In this document: in pieces, positions 27,201-42,200 of the stretch
Numbering within the stretch: the first letter of the stretch is position 1
Layout of the letters: each line of letters begins with the position of its first letter
Assembly: GCF_905163445.1 (NCBI RefSeq)
Contig: NC_053205.1
Coordinates: 1,798,001-1,862,000, forward strand
From: Pararge aegeria
Lineage: Eukaryota; Arthropoda; Insecta; Lepidoptera; Nymphalidae
Direction of reading: 5' to 3'
DNA: 64,000 nucleotides
Translations under genes and position numbers: made by a program
The notes under the pieces: model-generated
Seen by the model: the letters and a program-made list of their open reading frames with translations, nothing else
What the model was told of the DNA's origin: nothing
The model's database searches: none

Positions 27201-30200
27201 GTATATAACTTGAGTGCGGTCAGAACAAGGCTGATATTTTTTATCGATTACGTAGTCCTTTATACTATAAAAGAACTTTTCTATAAGCAATTTATATATA
27301 TATTAAAGAATAAATCTTATTTTTTATATTGAAAATTGGAATAATCTTCTCAGATTAGTGTATTGCCATCGGTCCTCGATATGTCTACAAAGTTTGAATC
27401 AAATCTGATCGTTCAAAGTGGGTCAAAATCGCGCCCAAAGAAGTCGGTTACAAACATACAAACATACAATCATACATACAAGTGAAGCTAATAAAAAGCG
27501 TGTAAAACTATTTCAGGCTTCTTAATTTTCCAATCGATTTGATATATATACTCAAGGTCAATTGGGCACACATAAGTGTATGCCAGCAATGATATCTTAA
27601 ATTCCGTCCATCAGGCTGGGTGACGGAAAAGCAACGCATCTGTCGCGCGGACGTCGCGGCCAAAGACCTCCGCGCCGTGCAGGCGTTAAGGCAGAAGCAC
27701 ACTGCACTTTTGCACGAACTGCGTGCTAAGGACCTAGTCGCGCAAAGGCACCGATCTAAAGGCCAGAGGTATGTATAACAGAAACTGTAGCTTCAGTATA
27801 AAATTCCTACTGATTAAATGATTATTTTCGGTTTTGGACACACATATAGATGTGACACAAAAACCACAAACCGAAACGCCGCCGGTTTACCCTCGCCTCT
27901 ATAGGCGATTGAAAAACCTGATTGTTGTCGTGGCGATACACGGCGTAGCGATGCTTCGCCACGCTACATGATGAAATATAAGTAATATACGTCGTTAAGT
28001 TGTCACTATTTAATTTTTTTTATAATTTTATTTTCTTTTTAATAAAAATGTAATAAACAGTCACTATTACATTTTTAAAAAACAAAATAAAATTATTATG
28101 GAACAAATTTGCAATGCTTTATGTATTCCATACGCTATAACTGCTCCTGTCCTAATCTGTTATTTTATGCATATAAAACTATTTCAATGTTTCACATCTG
28201 CCGGGCGGTACGTGACGGCTCACACATGTTGTTGTGATGTTTATTCGTGTAGACCTTATCACAGGCACTTATTAAGCGTTCATACATATAACATGTTACC
28301 ACTAATGTTATGTGATGGTGATAACGACATTCGTTAACTTAAAATTAAAGCTAGGAGGGTACCAAACGGCGCTCTGCTCTAAGCAGAGCCCACAACAATC
28401 GGTTAGTAACCCCTTTCGATACAAACATTGTATATCTGGAATAAAGATAAATTATATTCAAAAATGGTCCTTCGATCCGGATCATCAATCCCGTTCTTAT
28501 TCCAGCCTGATCGACGCCAAGCATCCCAAGAGTATAGAGATCGAGAGACGCCTCGCATCCCTCAACAAGCAATGGGAGATACTCCGGGAACTGGCCGAAG
28601 CGAGAGAGAAGCAGTTGGCAGATGCCGCGGAAGCCCATCAGGTAAACTGTGGTATCAATCCTGTCTCCAATTTCTGATGTCATCCATTGGTACTTTGGAT
28701 ATGATATTCAAGGTCGCTCGTGACTTTGTATAAGCACGGATTTAACCTTTTTTAATCGTGGGGAAATCTTCATGCGCCACTGGAAAGCGCCGAGGTTATA
28801 TAAGACTCTAACCGACTGAAACCCCACGGTGCTTATGGAATGACCATGTAGCCACGGGGTGTTCACAATTGTGTCAGTCAGAAGTCCACCGAAGCTGGGT
28901 CAACTTGGCCTCTAAGTACCCATTTTTGCCACTGTGCGTGCCAAAACAACAGTACCCAAAAAAGGACGCTGAGAAATACCGCGTTTCCATCAGCCGCAAG
29001 TTCTCCGAAGGTACTACGAGCAAAAGGGGTAACCGAGGGTGGGGGAGGGAGGAGGTGTTGGTTCGATTCCCACAATAGGAAAGTGTATGTGTGATGAACA
29101 GGAATGTTTTTCAGTGTCTGGGTGTTTATATGTATTTTATAAGTCGATGTATATTATAAATAAAAAAAAAATATTCATCAGTCATCTTAGTACCCATAAC
29201 ACAAGCTACGCTTACTTTGGGGCTAGATTGCGATGTGTGTATTGTCATAGTATATTCATTATTATTTATTTTATTGACCAATCTAGCTAGATTACGATGA
29301 TTTGCATGATCTCCGATGATGCTGATTTTGTGCCCGCAGTTCTACGGGGACGCGAACGAGGCGGAGTCGTGGATGCGTGAGAAGCGTACGGTGGTTGCGA
29401 GCGCGGACTGCGGGCGGGACGCCGCCGGCGCCGCGGCCCTGCTCGCACGCCAGCGCCTCTTGCACGACGAGTTGCGCGCGCACGCCGCGGAACTACGTGC
29501 GCTGGGGGGCGTGGCTCAGCGACTCACTGCGCAGGGCATCCGCACTTTGCAGGTAACTCGATAGATTCAATTACAAGGTCATTTAGTTTACAGCGTCATA
29601 ATGTAAGCTTAAGTGTACTTTAAAGTAAGAACATATTCTCGAGTTTATAACGTAGTAGTATTTTTAACTGACTTCAAAAAAGGAGGAAGTTTCTCAATTC
29701 GACCGTATATATGCTTTTTTTTAAGTGGTCCCGGATAACTTCGTCGTTTATGAACCGATTTTGATGATTATTTTTTTGTTGATAAATCTTTTATACTATA
29801 ATAAGACTTTTCTATAAGCTTACGTTTAATACAAATATATACGTATAAATACGTATTAAACGTAAGCTTATAGAAAAGTCCTATTTTAGTTTAAAGTACT
29901 ACGTCAACGATAAAAAAGCTCGGGTGTACATTAGTTCTCTAACCAGGTTTTTTCTTAAATAGTTTTAACAATGACAATGTGAGATGGCGATAACAAAGAA
30001 AAAAACCGGCTATGTTTGTGGGCTTCTTCTTAGGCCAGGGCGCGTTTGGAACCCTCGTAGCTTTAGGTTTAAATTGGCGAACGAAGTTATCACCGTCCCC
30101 TTACCATTATTATGCAATATATGTATGAACGCGTCATAAGTGCCTGTGATAGGCCTACATGAATAAATAATTTATGAAATTGGATTTTATCTGGCCAAGC

Positions 30201-33200
30201 CAAATTCAAAACAACATTGTTAATTTCAAATGTGTGACAGGATTTAGAATTCGAATTTGAACATAGTCCGCTGAGATAATAATCTTCATTATCATCATAT
30301 CAACCCATTTCCGGCCCACTACAGGGCATGGGTTTCCTCCCACACTGAGAAGGGGTTAAGGCCGTAGTCCACCACGCGGGCCCATTGCGGATTGGTGGAC
30401 TCCACACACCTTTGAGAACATTATGTAGAACTCTCAGGCATGCAGGTTTCCTCGCGATGTGTTCCTTCACCTTCGAAGCCAGTGATATTTTTAGTTGCTT
30501 AAAAACGCAGTTAGAGGTCAGTTTCGGACTCTGCCACCCGAAATTGAAGCTGAAGTCGTACCAACAGCTTCGTTATGGCATAACAGCTTCGCTTTAAATT
30601 GGCAATCTGGATCCTCATTCTGTATTAACTTTCAGTTGCCAACCGAAGTAGAAGCCAACGCAGGTCTGGACCAGGAAGAAGAGTATGTGAACGAGTCGAG
30701 ACTGGTGCCTACAGAGGTTTGGGAAGAAGAACCCGTGGAGAGGCTCGAGCATAGGACTGTGACCGAACAGCGAAGTGTTCCGCAGGTATGTGAGCTTTAT
30801 GAGAGCCTAGTAGTAGTAGAGTGAGTGACCCTGCTTTCTGAGTCCAAGGCCGTGGGCTCGATTCCCACAACTGGAAACTGTTTGTGTGATGAAAATGAAT
30901 GTTTTCCAGTGTCCGGGTGTTTATCTGTATATTATAAGTATTTATGTGTATTATATTCATAAAAACAATCATCAGCTATCTTAGTACCCATAACCCATAC
31001 CCCAGCTTCCTTGGGGCTAGATGGCGATGTTTGTTTCATTTTTGGCTGGACATAGGTATTTTGTAGGGAGTTCCAAATTCCACGGTTTTGAGCCGCTTGG
31101 ACCCAGCGGCTACCTGCGACGCGAATAATGTCGTCTGTCGACCAACGCTGCGCTTACCAGTTCGGGGTTGCCATTCCAGCAACTTAGGACCCCAACGTCC
31201 TTCCTTCGAGCTATGTGCCCCGCCCATTGCCATTTCAGCTTCGCGACTCGCTGAACCCTGGTTCTTCTACGGTTCCGAAACATGAATGCTTACTATGGGC
31301 CCCATATAAATGCTCAGAGTCTATTAGCTGGCGATGGAGAGAGCTATATTCGGAATATCCCTACGTGATCAAATCAGAACTGAGGAGATCAGTAGAAGAA
31401 CCAGAGTTTCCGACTTTTGGCCTAGATCGTCTAGTGGTTGGTTGGAGCCTACGTTGTGGTGTGTGTATTGTCGTATTATATTTATTTATTAACTCGTAGC
31501 TTTAGATTTAAGCGCACGAAGTTATCACCATCCCATTATAAATGTAAACATATATGTATGAACGCTTCAAAAGTGCCTGTGATAGGCCTAGATGACAAAA
31601 AATTTTTTTTTGAATTTGTATTTCAATTTTAACAAACATTTTCCAGTTATGAGATTCTAACCATGGACTCAGATAGCAGGGTGGTTCCTTACGAGGGCTA
31701 ACTCGCAGTGGTTTCAAAAAATACACAACCCTCGTTTACCCACCAGGTCAAAGCCCTATACGCGTTCAGCGGTCAGGGCATCACCATAGCGAAAGGGGAA
31801 GTGATGTTCCTCATCAGCAAGACCAACCCGGACTGGTGGTCCGTGCGGAAGGCGGACCGGACCGACGGATTCGTGCCGGCCAACTACGTGAGAGAAATCG
31901 AGCCTAGAGTTGTGCCGGTGAGTTATTACCCTTAATATATGTAAAGCCGTGTTAATGATAACTTTGCACCTTATTTATTATTCACCCACCCTCAAATCTT
32001 TCCCGTACTAATATATTTATATTGGTATTTCTGTAGTTATGTAAATGTAGTATGTATGTTCATGAAAGTTTTTTTTTGTAACATACTTTATGCATTATCC
32101 ACTTTCCACTTTTTTATCGGTTTCGTACGCTCAGGTTGTCTTTATAAGATCACTTTTAGTTATAAGGCCGCCTTTGCACCCTAGCACGAAGTACTATTAC
32201 TGTTTTCCTTGTATTTTTCCTATTGTGTTGTGTTGCAATAAAGTTTTTCTATTCTATTCTATTCTACTAATATCTTTCTCTTTCCAAAATAAATTAAATT
32301 ACAAATCAAAAAATAATTAATTTCAACACTAATTTTGCATTTGAGAGTGGTTAGGTTTTCATTTAAAAGTTACAAACTTGGATTATATAAAAACTTTTTC
32401 CACGAAGTTCTAATACAATTATCAAAAAACCCATACAATGATCATATTGGAATCCATTATTCTGAACTCAATACTAAAATAATACCAAATTTACCACATA
32501 ATAAATATTTTACTCAACTAATATATCCTCCGTAAAGCTCGATATTCCAAGAGAGACTGGTGAACCCGTATCTATCCGGAGGCCTCACTGTCAAGATTTA
32601 AGGATTAACGCTAGACCGTGTCGGGTCCGGGCCAAGCGTCGGCCGTAGCACGTCGGAAATAGTTAGACTAATCCTTATCCATAATAATATTTGATGTGTT
32701 CCGTCAAAATTACAATTTGGGGTTATCCGAGGGGCGGATAAACAAATTCCTTAAAAGCTGACAACGCATTGGTGACTCCTCTGGTGCTGCAAACACCAGT
32801 AGACCCACTTGTACGCTTGCCCGTATATATATAGGATTCATATAATAAATATATATGTTATATATGCGACACATATAATATATATACAAGATAGATAAAT
32901 GATTGTAAAAGTTGATGTTAGAAAAGAGCAACTACTGAGTCTCTTGCCGGTTCTTCTTTGAAGAATCTGCTTTCGGAACCGATGGTAGAGTCACTACAAA
33001 CAGTCATACTTGACGTTTCAGAAGTGCTTATAAAGTAGGCCTACTATAATAATTGAATTTTTAATAAGGAATTTTTAATATTACGTGTAACATATAGGCT
33101 CGTAGTTTGTGGGCGTTAATTGCCTAACTATGAAAAAAAATTTGTTTAACAAGAACGTCTCCTGAGGATGCTCCCGAGTCGTAACGAAACTTGCGTGGAG

Positions 33201-36200
33201 AGTACATTGCCGAAGATCAGTTCGGTGTGGAGTATAAGAATTGAAGAGATTATGAATTGCACCTTACAGATTCTCCTACTGTTCTTGGAGTATAGCTTAA
33301 TTTCCATAATATATCATGTAATGCCGCAGTGACGCTTGCTTCTATCCAATAATTGCCTAACTTTCAAGATATTTGGGCCCCAGTCGTAACAAGCTTCATA
33401 TTTACGTACAACACTTCTAGGTCCAAGTCCGTCGCCCGGAGAAGGTGCGAACGGTTCAGCGCGTCAAGAAGACAGTGCTGGTGAAGCAAGTGGTTCAGGT
33501 GAAGAGGGGGGCCCCGGCGCGCCGCCCGCGCCCGCAACCCCCCGCCCCCGCGCCCTACCCCCCCGTGCAGCAGCGCATGGAGCAGATCGAGGCTGAATAC
33601 GGTCAGTGCAGATCACACTCAGGCCCACCCGGAAACAATCTTATTGCGAAATCACACTACATTATGCGTTATGCAATTACCCCGTACTCACATCGAACAT
33701 GCCGATCCACTTTAACATAAAAGTTATACGTGGAATGTACTGACCAAATGATCAAATGAACGTTCGAAGTCTGTTCAGCGTATTTGTCTTTGAACGTGCA
33801 TATCAACAAAAAAACATCTCCGACGAGGACCATTTCAAGTTATGATTTATTTAGATACGAATCCTACGACAAAGTCTTCAACCACTCCTTAATGAGATGT
33901 CGTAACAGTTTTTAAAATTGTCCCAGCATATAAATTCTTCCATTGAGGAACTCCCCAATGAAATGGCGGAACACGCTTTAACATTGTCAAAGCATCTTTA
34001 TTCTTTCACTGAGGAACTCCTCAATGAGATTTCTTTAACCTTCCTCAGAGGAACTGCTGAAGCTTTCGGAGGCGCGTCGGGCTCAGCTCGAGGATGCTAT
34101 CAAGCTGTACAGCTTCTTCGCTGAATGCGACGACTTCGACAAGTGGATTCGGGACAAGGAGAAGATGCTGCGGTCGGAAGAGCCAGAGGACAGTGTCGAC
34201 ACTGCCAAGAGGAAGTATGAGGTGAGACGTGATTCTTTGTCGGCCTCCCGAAAACTTTTGGTAGCTTCCAATCAAAAGTCAATTAGCGGATTAATCTTCT
34301 TCCATCCATCATTCTTCATTTTTCCTCCAGAAATTCGTCACAGACCTATCAGCGGCGTCCAAACGCTTGGAGACCATAGACGCGGCAGCAGAAGAGTTGG
34401 TAGCAGCCAATCACAGCCAAGCCGCCAAAGCGACTGCACGGCGACAGCAGTTGAGACAGCAGTGGGATCGACTTTTAAGGTTGAAACAACAAAAGGAGAA
34501 GAGTCTCGAGGGTGCTTCTAGGTGAGAAAAGCTTTTTTAAAGGATCTTATTGATAACATCTTTTTGAGGAAACACATAGGCTGTAAATTTCCTAGACAAC
34601 CATTTTTGTTATTATGACAATTAATACATCGCCATCTAAGCCCCAAAGTAAACGTAGCTTGTGTTATGGGTACTCAAGCTGATGAATATTTTTATGAATA
34701 TAATACACATAATTACTTATAATTAACTAATAAACACTGAAAAACATTCAGGTACATCGCACAAACATTTTCCAGCTGTGGAAATCGAAACCACAGTCTT
34801 GGACTCAGAAAGCCGGGTCGGTGCCCAAAATTCAAAATGCATTTATAAAACGGCCGCCTGGCGCAGTGGGCAGCGAACCTGCTTTCTGAGTCGTGGCCGC
34901 GGGTTCGATTCCCACAACTGGAAAATGTTTGTGTGATGAACATGAATGTTTTTCAGTGTCTGGGTGTTTATCTGTATATTATAAGTAATTCTGTGTATTA
35001 TATTCATAGGAATATTCATCAGCTATCATAGTACCCATAACACAAGCTACGCTAAACTTGGAGCTTGATGGCGACGTGTCGAAGTATATTTATTTAATTA
35101 TTTAATTTAATAGTACATTGTTTGACATAAATCCTTCTAAATTTATTAATTTTTTATCTGTATATTAAAAGTATTTGTGTATATTATTCTTAAAAATATT
35201 CATCAGTCATCTTAGTTCCCATAACACAAGCTACGCTTAATTTGGGCCTAGATGGCGGTGTGTGTAATCTCGTAGTATATTTATTTGTTTATTTATTTCA
35301 AGTAGGCCTACTTCATAAGCACTTTTGAAACGACAAGTATGTCTGTAGTGATTCTGCCGAGAAGAGCCAGTTTTGCTCCAATCGGGCATCAAACGATGCT
35401 TTCTAACACAAGTTGTCTCCACAGCGTGGAACTGTTCAACCGCACGTGCGACGAGGCGCTGGACTGGATGTCGGAGAAAGAGCAGCAGTTGGCGGCGGGC
35501 GGGGCTCCGGCGGCGGACCTGCGCACCGTGCGCTCGTTGCAGCGCCGCCACGCCCAGCTAGAACGCGAGCTCGAACCGCTGCGGGAGAAAGTTAACACGG
35601 TCACACTACTGGCTGACTCGTGAGTGCTCTTGTTATACTTCCACTACATAATACATAGTTCATTCTTGCAATTCCATGCGCTTCATTCATGCCCGCGTGC
35701 CGCATTGGCTTTGCATACAGTTGCGCACACCCACGCATGAAATTGTTTCGCGATTTGTTCGGTAGATAGATTGTTATTTCTGGAATACAATAAGAAAAAA
35801 TGGTCGCTTCTCCAAGAAGATTAGAAGAAAAATCATCTAGCTCCGTCAGGGATCATAAACTAGTGGCACCATTGTTGGCTGCTTCTCCAACAAGATGAAG
35901 AAAATCTGGGCTAGAAATCTGAAAAGGGATAGAATTTAGGAGAGGTTGGCACCACGGTGGTTGATTGTGCGCTCGCTACAGGGTCATACGCATAGCTGGA
36001 GAAAGAGCTAGAACCGCTGCGGGAGAACGTTAACACGGTCACACTACTGGCTGACTCGTGAGTGCTCTTGTTTTACTTCCACTACATAATACATAGTTCA
36101 TTCTTGCAATTCGATGCGCTTCATTTATGCCCGCATGCCGCATTTAACCAGGCAATCGGTAAAAAAATGTACTTAACAAATAATATGCGAACAAATCGCA

Positions 36201-39200
36201 GAACAGTTGCGCATGACACGTATGCAAATGCGTGCCATTTTTCGAATAAGGTTCAAAATACTGTCCCATAGGTCCCTATAAAGATGTAAAAAATTAATAG
36301 AGAAGGTCGCCAACCATCCATTTAATTTTTCCCACAAAAGCTGGCCTCTGACGTCCTCATCCTCTCTCTCCATCTACATCTCTAAAGTTCACGTAAATTT
36401 ATTTATAATTTTTTTATTGTTTCACGCAGCGTTTTACAATGGTTACAAATGAATGGGTATGTTAGATAACAATAACATTTAAAAAACCAATGTTTAACTT
36501 TACGTTAACTCACAGTGTACCCCTTACCCGGACCTAAAGGTGGCGCGCCGGCGGTTATTTCAACGACTAAAACTTTCCCACGGAAATTGAAGTGAAGTGA
36601 AGTGATGAAGTGTATAAATATTATAGACCATTTCTCCATTCACAGTGTAAAGTCTCAATACCCCACCGAACGTGCCAATGTGGAAGGAAGACAGAAGCAG
36701 CTGGAAGCCGCCTGGGGACGATGCCGGGCTCAAGCTGCTGAAAGGCGAGCTAGGTTGGAGAGCGCGGTGGGGCACCAGGTCTTCGCCAACGGGGCAAGAC
36801 AGCTGCAGGACTGGATGCAGGTGAGAAGTGTTCGCGTCAGGAATGCAATTCTTTGATCTTGGATTATTAAGGGCTCATCTTTATCTTATCCTATCCGGCT
36901 GAGTTTCTTTCCGGCTTCTTCTCCGTAAAATCTGCCGTCAAAACCGGCAGTATAGTTGTAGCAAACATACAGACTGGACGTTTATAAAGCTAAATTAGTT
37001 ATGATTTTACATTATATTATGAGGGTACGGTCGCTATATTAGACCCATAGACCTAATCGGCTTCTACGCGGCACGAAAAAAAAGCTCATGGAAAGCATTC
37101 GGTGACCTTACCGAGAGTTCCATGATTTTAGTTCACCCAAAAGGTGATATAACTCAGGGAAAGCGTCCGGTGACCTTGACGAGAGTTCCATGATTTTTGT
37201 ACACCCAAAAGGTGATATAGCTCATGAAGAGCATTCGGTGACCTTGACGAGAGATCCATGATTTTTGTTCACACAAAAGGTGATATAGCTCATGGAAAGC
37301 GTCCGGTGATCTTGACGAGAATTCCATAATATTTGTTCACTTAAAAGTGTAGCACCTTTTGGGCGCCTAAAGAAGTTTTCACTTTAAAAAGTCCTTATAT
37401 TTATGGTTCGCAGAAAGTACGCGAGCAAGTTGCGTCGGAAGTCCACGCGAAGGATGTCGCAACAGCCGCCGAGCTGGTCAAACAGCACCAGGAGCTACAC
37501 GACGACATCAAGGCGCATGAGGACGAGTGAGTCGGCTGCTTTTATTTATTACTTCATCTATCTATTTACTTTTATGTTGCAATAAAACTTACAATAAAAT
37601 TATAATAATTTTAAAACCCCCAACTTTCCAGATATTGTCAATTTTACTATTGAAACCAGCTTTCATTCGATTCCCATATAAAAAAAACGTAAAAAAACGT
37701 GTAATTTGCCATTTCGTGGCGGCCATCTTGGAGGCGTTTCATCAAACATAGCTAAGAACACTCCTGGTGAATTTACCTTTCAAACATTAAAATCAAAAAC
37801 AAAATCGGTTCATCCGTTCGAAAAATACGATGCCACAGACTGACACACATACACATTCACAGACACGTCAAATTTATTACACGTCCTTTTTGCATCGGTT
37901 GTTAGTCATAAGAAAATATAATCTAAACTGGTCACTAGAAAAGCGCGCGCGAGAAATGCTGGCTGTATTTCAGCCCTGAACAGTTTTCGTTCCTTGTATG
38001 GCTCGTCTGGAGAGTACTATCGTTACTTTAAGGGATATAAATCATTTAGCTTAACATATGTTTTATGTAACATGTTAAAAATAAAAATAACGGTTTATCC
38101 TCCAGGTTCACTGAAGTAATAGGCCTCGGCAAACAGCTGGTAGCGTCCAACCCAGCGCTAACCGACGTGGCGGAGACAGCTAATCTGTTAGAGGCGGAGC
38201 AAAAAGCTATCGTCAAAGGTATGGTCCATTTGTTATAACTAAAATCTTGGGATAAAATTTAAAAAAAGACTTTATTTGGAAACATTACTTTTGGATGTTT
38301 CTAATTTATACTGAAATGTCATAAAAGTGTATGGAAAAACAGTTTAATCTATACTTCTTTACGAATATTACAAAAATGAAAGATTTTTGGTTTGTACCCA
38401 ATAGGCTCCGTAACCACTGTCTAGATTTTAACCATTTCTACCGTTAGAAAGTTAAACTATCACGAGGTAAGATAGGCTGTATATGTTAAAAAAACAGCAA
38501 CAATTTACCTTAAGTTTAAACCTAAACATTTTGCCTAAAATTCAGTATTTCGCGAAAACCATTGATGATAACATAAAAGTCACATATTGAACATTTCTAG
38601 CTGTTACTAGCTGTTTCTAGCTGCTAACATATTATTTTACCTACAAAAGATCCACGGGAAAAAAGACGTGATTAACGCGGCAAAAAGAGTAATTAACGCG
38701 GACGAAGTCGTGGGCTACAGCAAAAGCTAGTAAAAATATCATATTAAATTTTTGATGAACTGTACGAGATTACTCGAGACTACTACTCTCCTAGAAAACA
38801 TCAAAAAGTGCAGAAAGAAAAATGCAAATTGCAACGTTCCCCACTAATATCGAATACAGTCATGTTGTGTACTTAAGTAAACTAACAGTGCCCTATTATT
38901 AACAGAGTGGCAAGCGAAGGACTTGCATCTAAAACAGTGCCTCCAACTGCAAAGCTTCAACCGCGAGGCGGATCAGATCGACGCGTCCAGCGGGGCGCAC
39001 GAGGCTTTCCTGGACTACAATCACTGTGGGGTAAGTCTGTTACCATTATGGTTCATATTCTTTAGGATGGCATAGTTCTGATTCAGTATCCGGCTCGAAG
39101 GACCGATATTCAAGGTCTAAGTTTACGGTAGTTTCTAGCATAAAGTATCAGTGTCTGTATGTTTGTTACCAACAAACAGATTAACAATCGGTTTAGAATT

Positions 39201-42200
39201 ATCGACAGTCGGTTTTTGCGGTATTTACATAAAAACGACCTAACTTGATGAAATAAGAATGTCACAGCTCTGATTCAGTATCCGGCTCGAAAGACCAATA
39301 TTCAAGGTCATAATTTACTGTAGTTTCTAGCCTTATGTATCAGTGTCTATATGTTTGTTACCTACAAACAGATGAACAATCGGTTTAGAATTATCGACAA
39401 TCGGTTTTTGCGGTCTTGAAGAAATTTGGCACACATATAGATAGCTTGGAGATGGACAGTTGGTTTCTGTGGAATAAAAAAAAAGAAAAAATGTTGCTGA
39501 AGACGTAGACGCAGCAGCTAGGGATCTATAAACAACTTTAGCAGCCGAACTTCACTCCTAGTCAACCCAAATCGTTTAGCATTTAAGAACCAAAAAATTA
39601 ATTGAAGCTGAAATGATATCGTTCGTGTAAATCTGTCAGATGTTTAGTTACATAACCACACCATAATCTACCTTGCCATACATCGCTATGTATCGATAAG
39701 GCCGCCCAATCGCCTCTAACTTGCTCTATGTATGCTGGTTTTCTGCTTTATTTTTTGTTCTTTTGTGTACAGTAAAAATGTATTTTATAAATTTAAAAAG
39801 CATATAAAAAAATTCGGAACCGACTGGATTTGAACCTGCGACTAACACTCATTTTTTATATGCATTTTAAATTTATTAAATGTATAATTCCTCCAAGTGT
39901 AGGTAAAAACACTAATAAAAAATTATAAAAATAGTAAAATGTATTCATTCATATAACCAAGGGTTTTTTGTCTCCAGTCCTCAGTGGACGAAGCGGAAGC
40001 CCTTCTCAAGCGTCACGAAGAGTTGGAAGCGCGATTAACCGCACAGGACGAGCGCCTCGCAGCCTTCGCGCAGAAAGCACACAGCCTAGCAAACCAGAAG
40101 GATAAGCACTATGCTGCTGACCAGTAAGCCTTTTTCCTTGTGCCATCTTCAGTTTAAGATAGGTAGCCTTTCGTTATACCTTTACGCTTAAATCCCATAG
40201 CACTGCGCCGCTGACCAGTAAGACTTCCTCTCTCCTTATATTTGTTTCTTCTTGTACCATCTTCTGTTAAAGATGGACAGCCACCAGACAAAACTGGACT
40301 TTTCTAACGACTGTTCTAAATACCTTCACGCTGAAAGCCCAAAGCCTAGCCAACAAGAAGAACCAGTATGACTTTTATCATTCTTGTATTTGGTTCTTCT
40401 TGTGCCATCTCCTGTTGCAGATAGTCAGCCTTTCAGGCTAACTGAACTTTACTAAGGGCTGTTCTAAATGCCCAGAAAGTCCACAACCAGAAAGACTAGA
40501 TCTACGCCGCCGACCAATAACCATTCCATTTTTGTCTTTTATTTGGTTCTTCTTGTGATATCTTTTGATAAAGATGGGTCATTAAAGCTAATTGAATTTA
40601 ACTAGCCGCTGTTCTAAATATTGACCTCGTACATATTTTGTTCTGAGGTGGTGATAGTCTACTGAATAAGATTACGGGTTTTGGACCCCCCTTTTGTGGG
40701 GACTTCCACCTAAATCCATATCACTGTAAGAGAAGTTCGTGCCCAGTAGTGAGCTGGGGTAGGGATTGAGAATGAGAGGACTCATATTTACTACGGTAGC
40801 GGTAAACTACTGTGAAAGTAGTATAAAGGGGGGTCAAATCATTCCGGACGCCAAAGAAAGCCCAAATTCAAATGTTTAAAAATAGCGTAATCTTTAAAGT
40901 ATCCTTTTATTAACAGTATCACAGCAAGACGAGCTGCTGTGTTGCAAAGAAGAGATAACGTGCGTCATGCGGCTGCCGAGAGACGCCGGGCGCTTTTGGC
41001 TAGCTTAGCACATCAACAGGTACTGTTATTTATATATTTTCAGCAGGTTATTGGCTTCTGAACATTTGTACGAGTCGTATTGCGGTCCTTCAAGGTCATA
41101 TCCGGCTTGTAATACCAGAACTCGTAGCAAATCTGGTTTTGGGCTTACTAAGATCTGGCCAGTTCTAGCATGAAAATGCTTTTTGTTGTTATGTTATCTT
41201 CCTTGTAATCAGCAATGTATGATATTTGTATAGCTTCGAACTACATCCGGCTCGAAGGACCAAAAACTTTCTAGTTAGTGGTGGCATTTGACTGTGATTA
41301 TCTGTTTGCAGTTCGTAGCGGCGACCGAGGAACTGCAAGCGTGGATACAAGACAAGACCAGGACAGCTAAGGATCAGAGCTACAGGTACGCTAAATATCT
41401 TCCATCATCGTCATTATCTCCGTCAATTAATGTCCACTGCTGGACATAGGTATTGTGTATCGAGTTACAAATGCTACGATCTTCTGCCGCTTATGTCCAG
41501 CGGCTCCCTGCGAATCGTTTAATATGCCCAACTGGCGAGTGGTTTACCAACACTTCGTTTACCGAGGCAAGGTAAAAATTCTGCAATAGGTTTTCAATGT
41601 TTTGTCACACTTCAATTGACAGGACCTTTCAAATTAATAAAGCCCTGAAAGTTATATCAGTCTGACACTGAGCTATTTTGCATTGAACTGGTTTACTTAA
41701 AAGCTAGTTTTTAGAAGGTGCAGAAGTGCGAAGAAGTAACTGTTTTACAACCTTTTATAGAGGAATTGAATCATGGGAGTTGATAAAAGTATATTTATTC
41801 ATTTATAATTCATACAAGCTGTGCTTAATAACGTGTTATAATTAATGAGAGAATTTTGATTTTCGTTCGCAGAGACCTTGCTAACTTGGAGCGCAAACTG
41901 CAGAAACACGAGGCCTTCGAACGTGAATTACAAGCGAACGAAAAACAGCTAAGAAACGTTGAGAGCGTGAGTATTTTACTGTTCTCTCTTATCTTCAATA
42001 TATCCGCTATAAGCGTGCGAGTATGCATGTGTACGTGCGTAAATCCTGTTAAACGATGAAGTTCTTTTAAACCGCACTTAAAATAACCCCATTTTAAAAT
42101 GACGACTCCCGTTTTAGTCCCTTTTGTAACACACAAAAAAACATTATCAGAAATATAAAGTTGTGACGGATGGATAAAATGCTGCTAAATTAAATAACAC

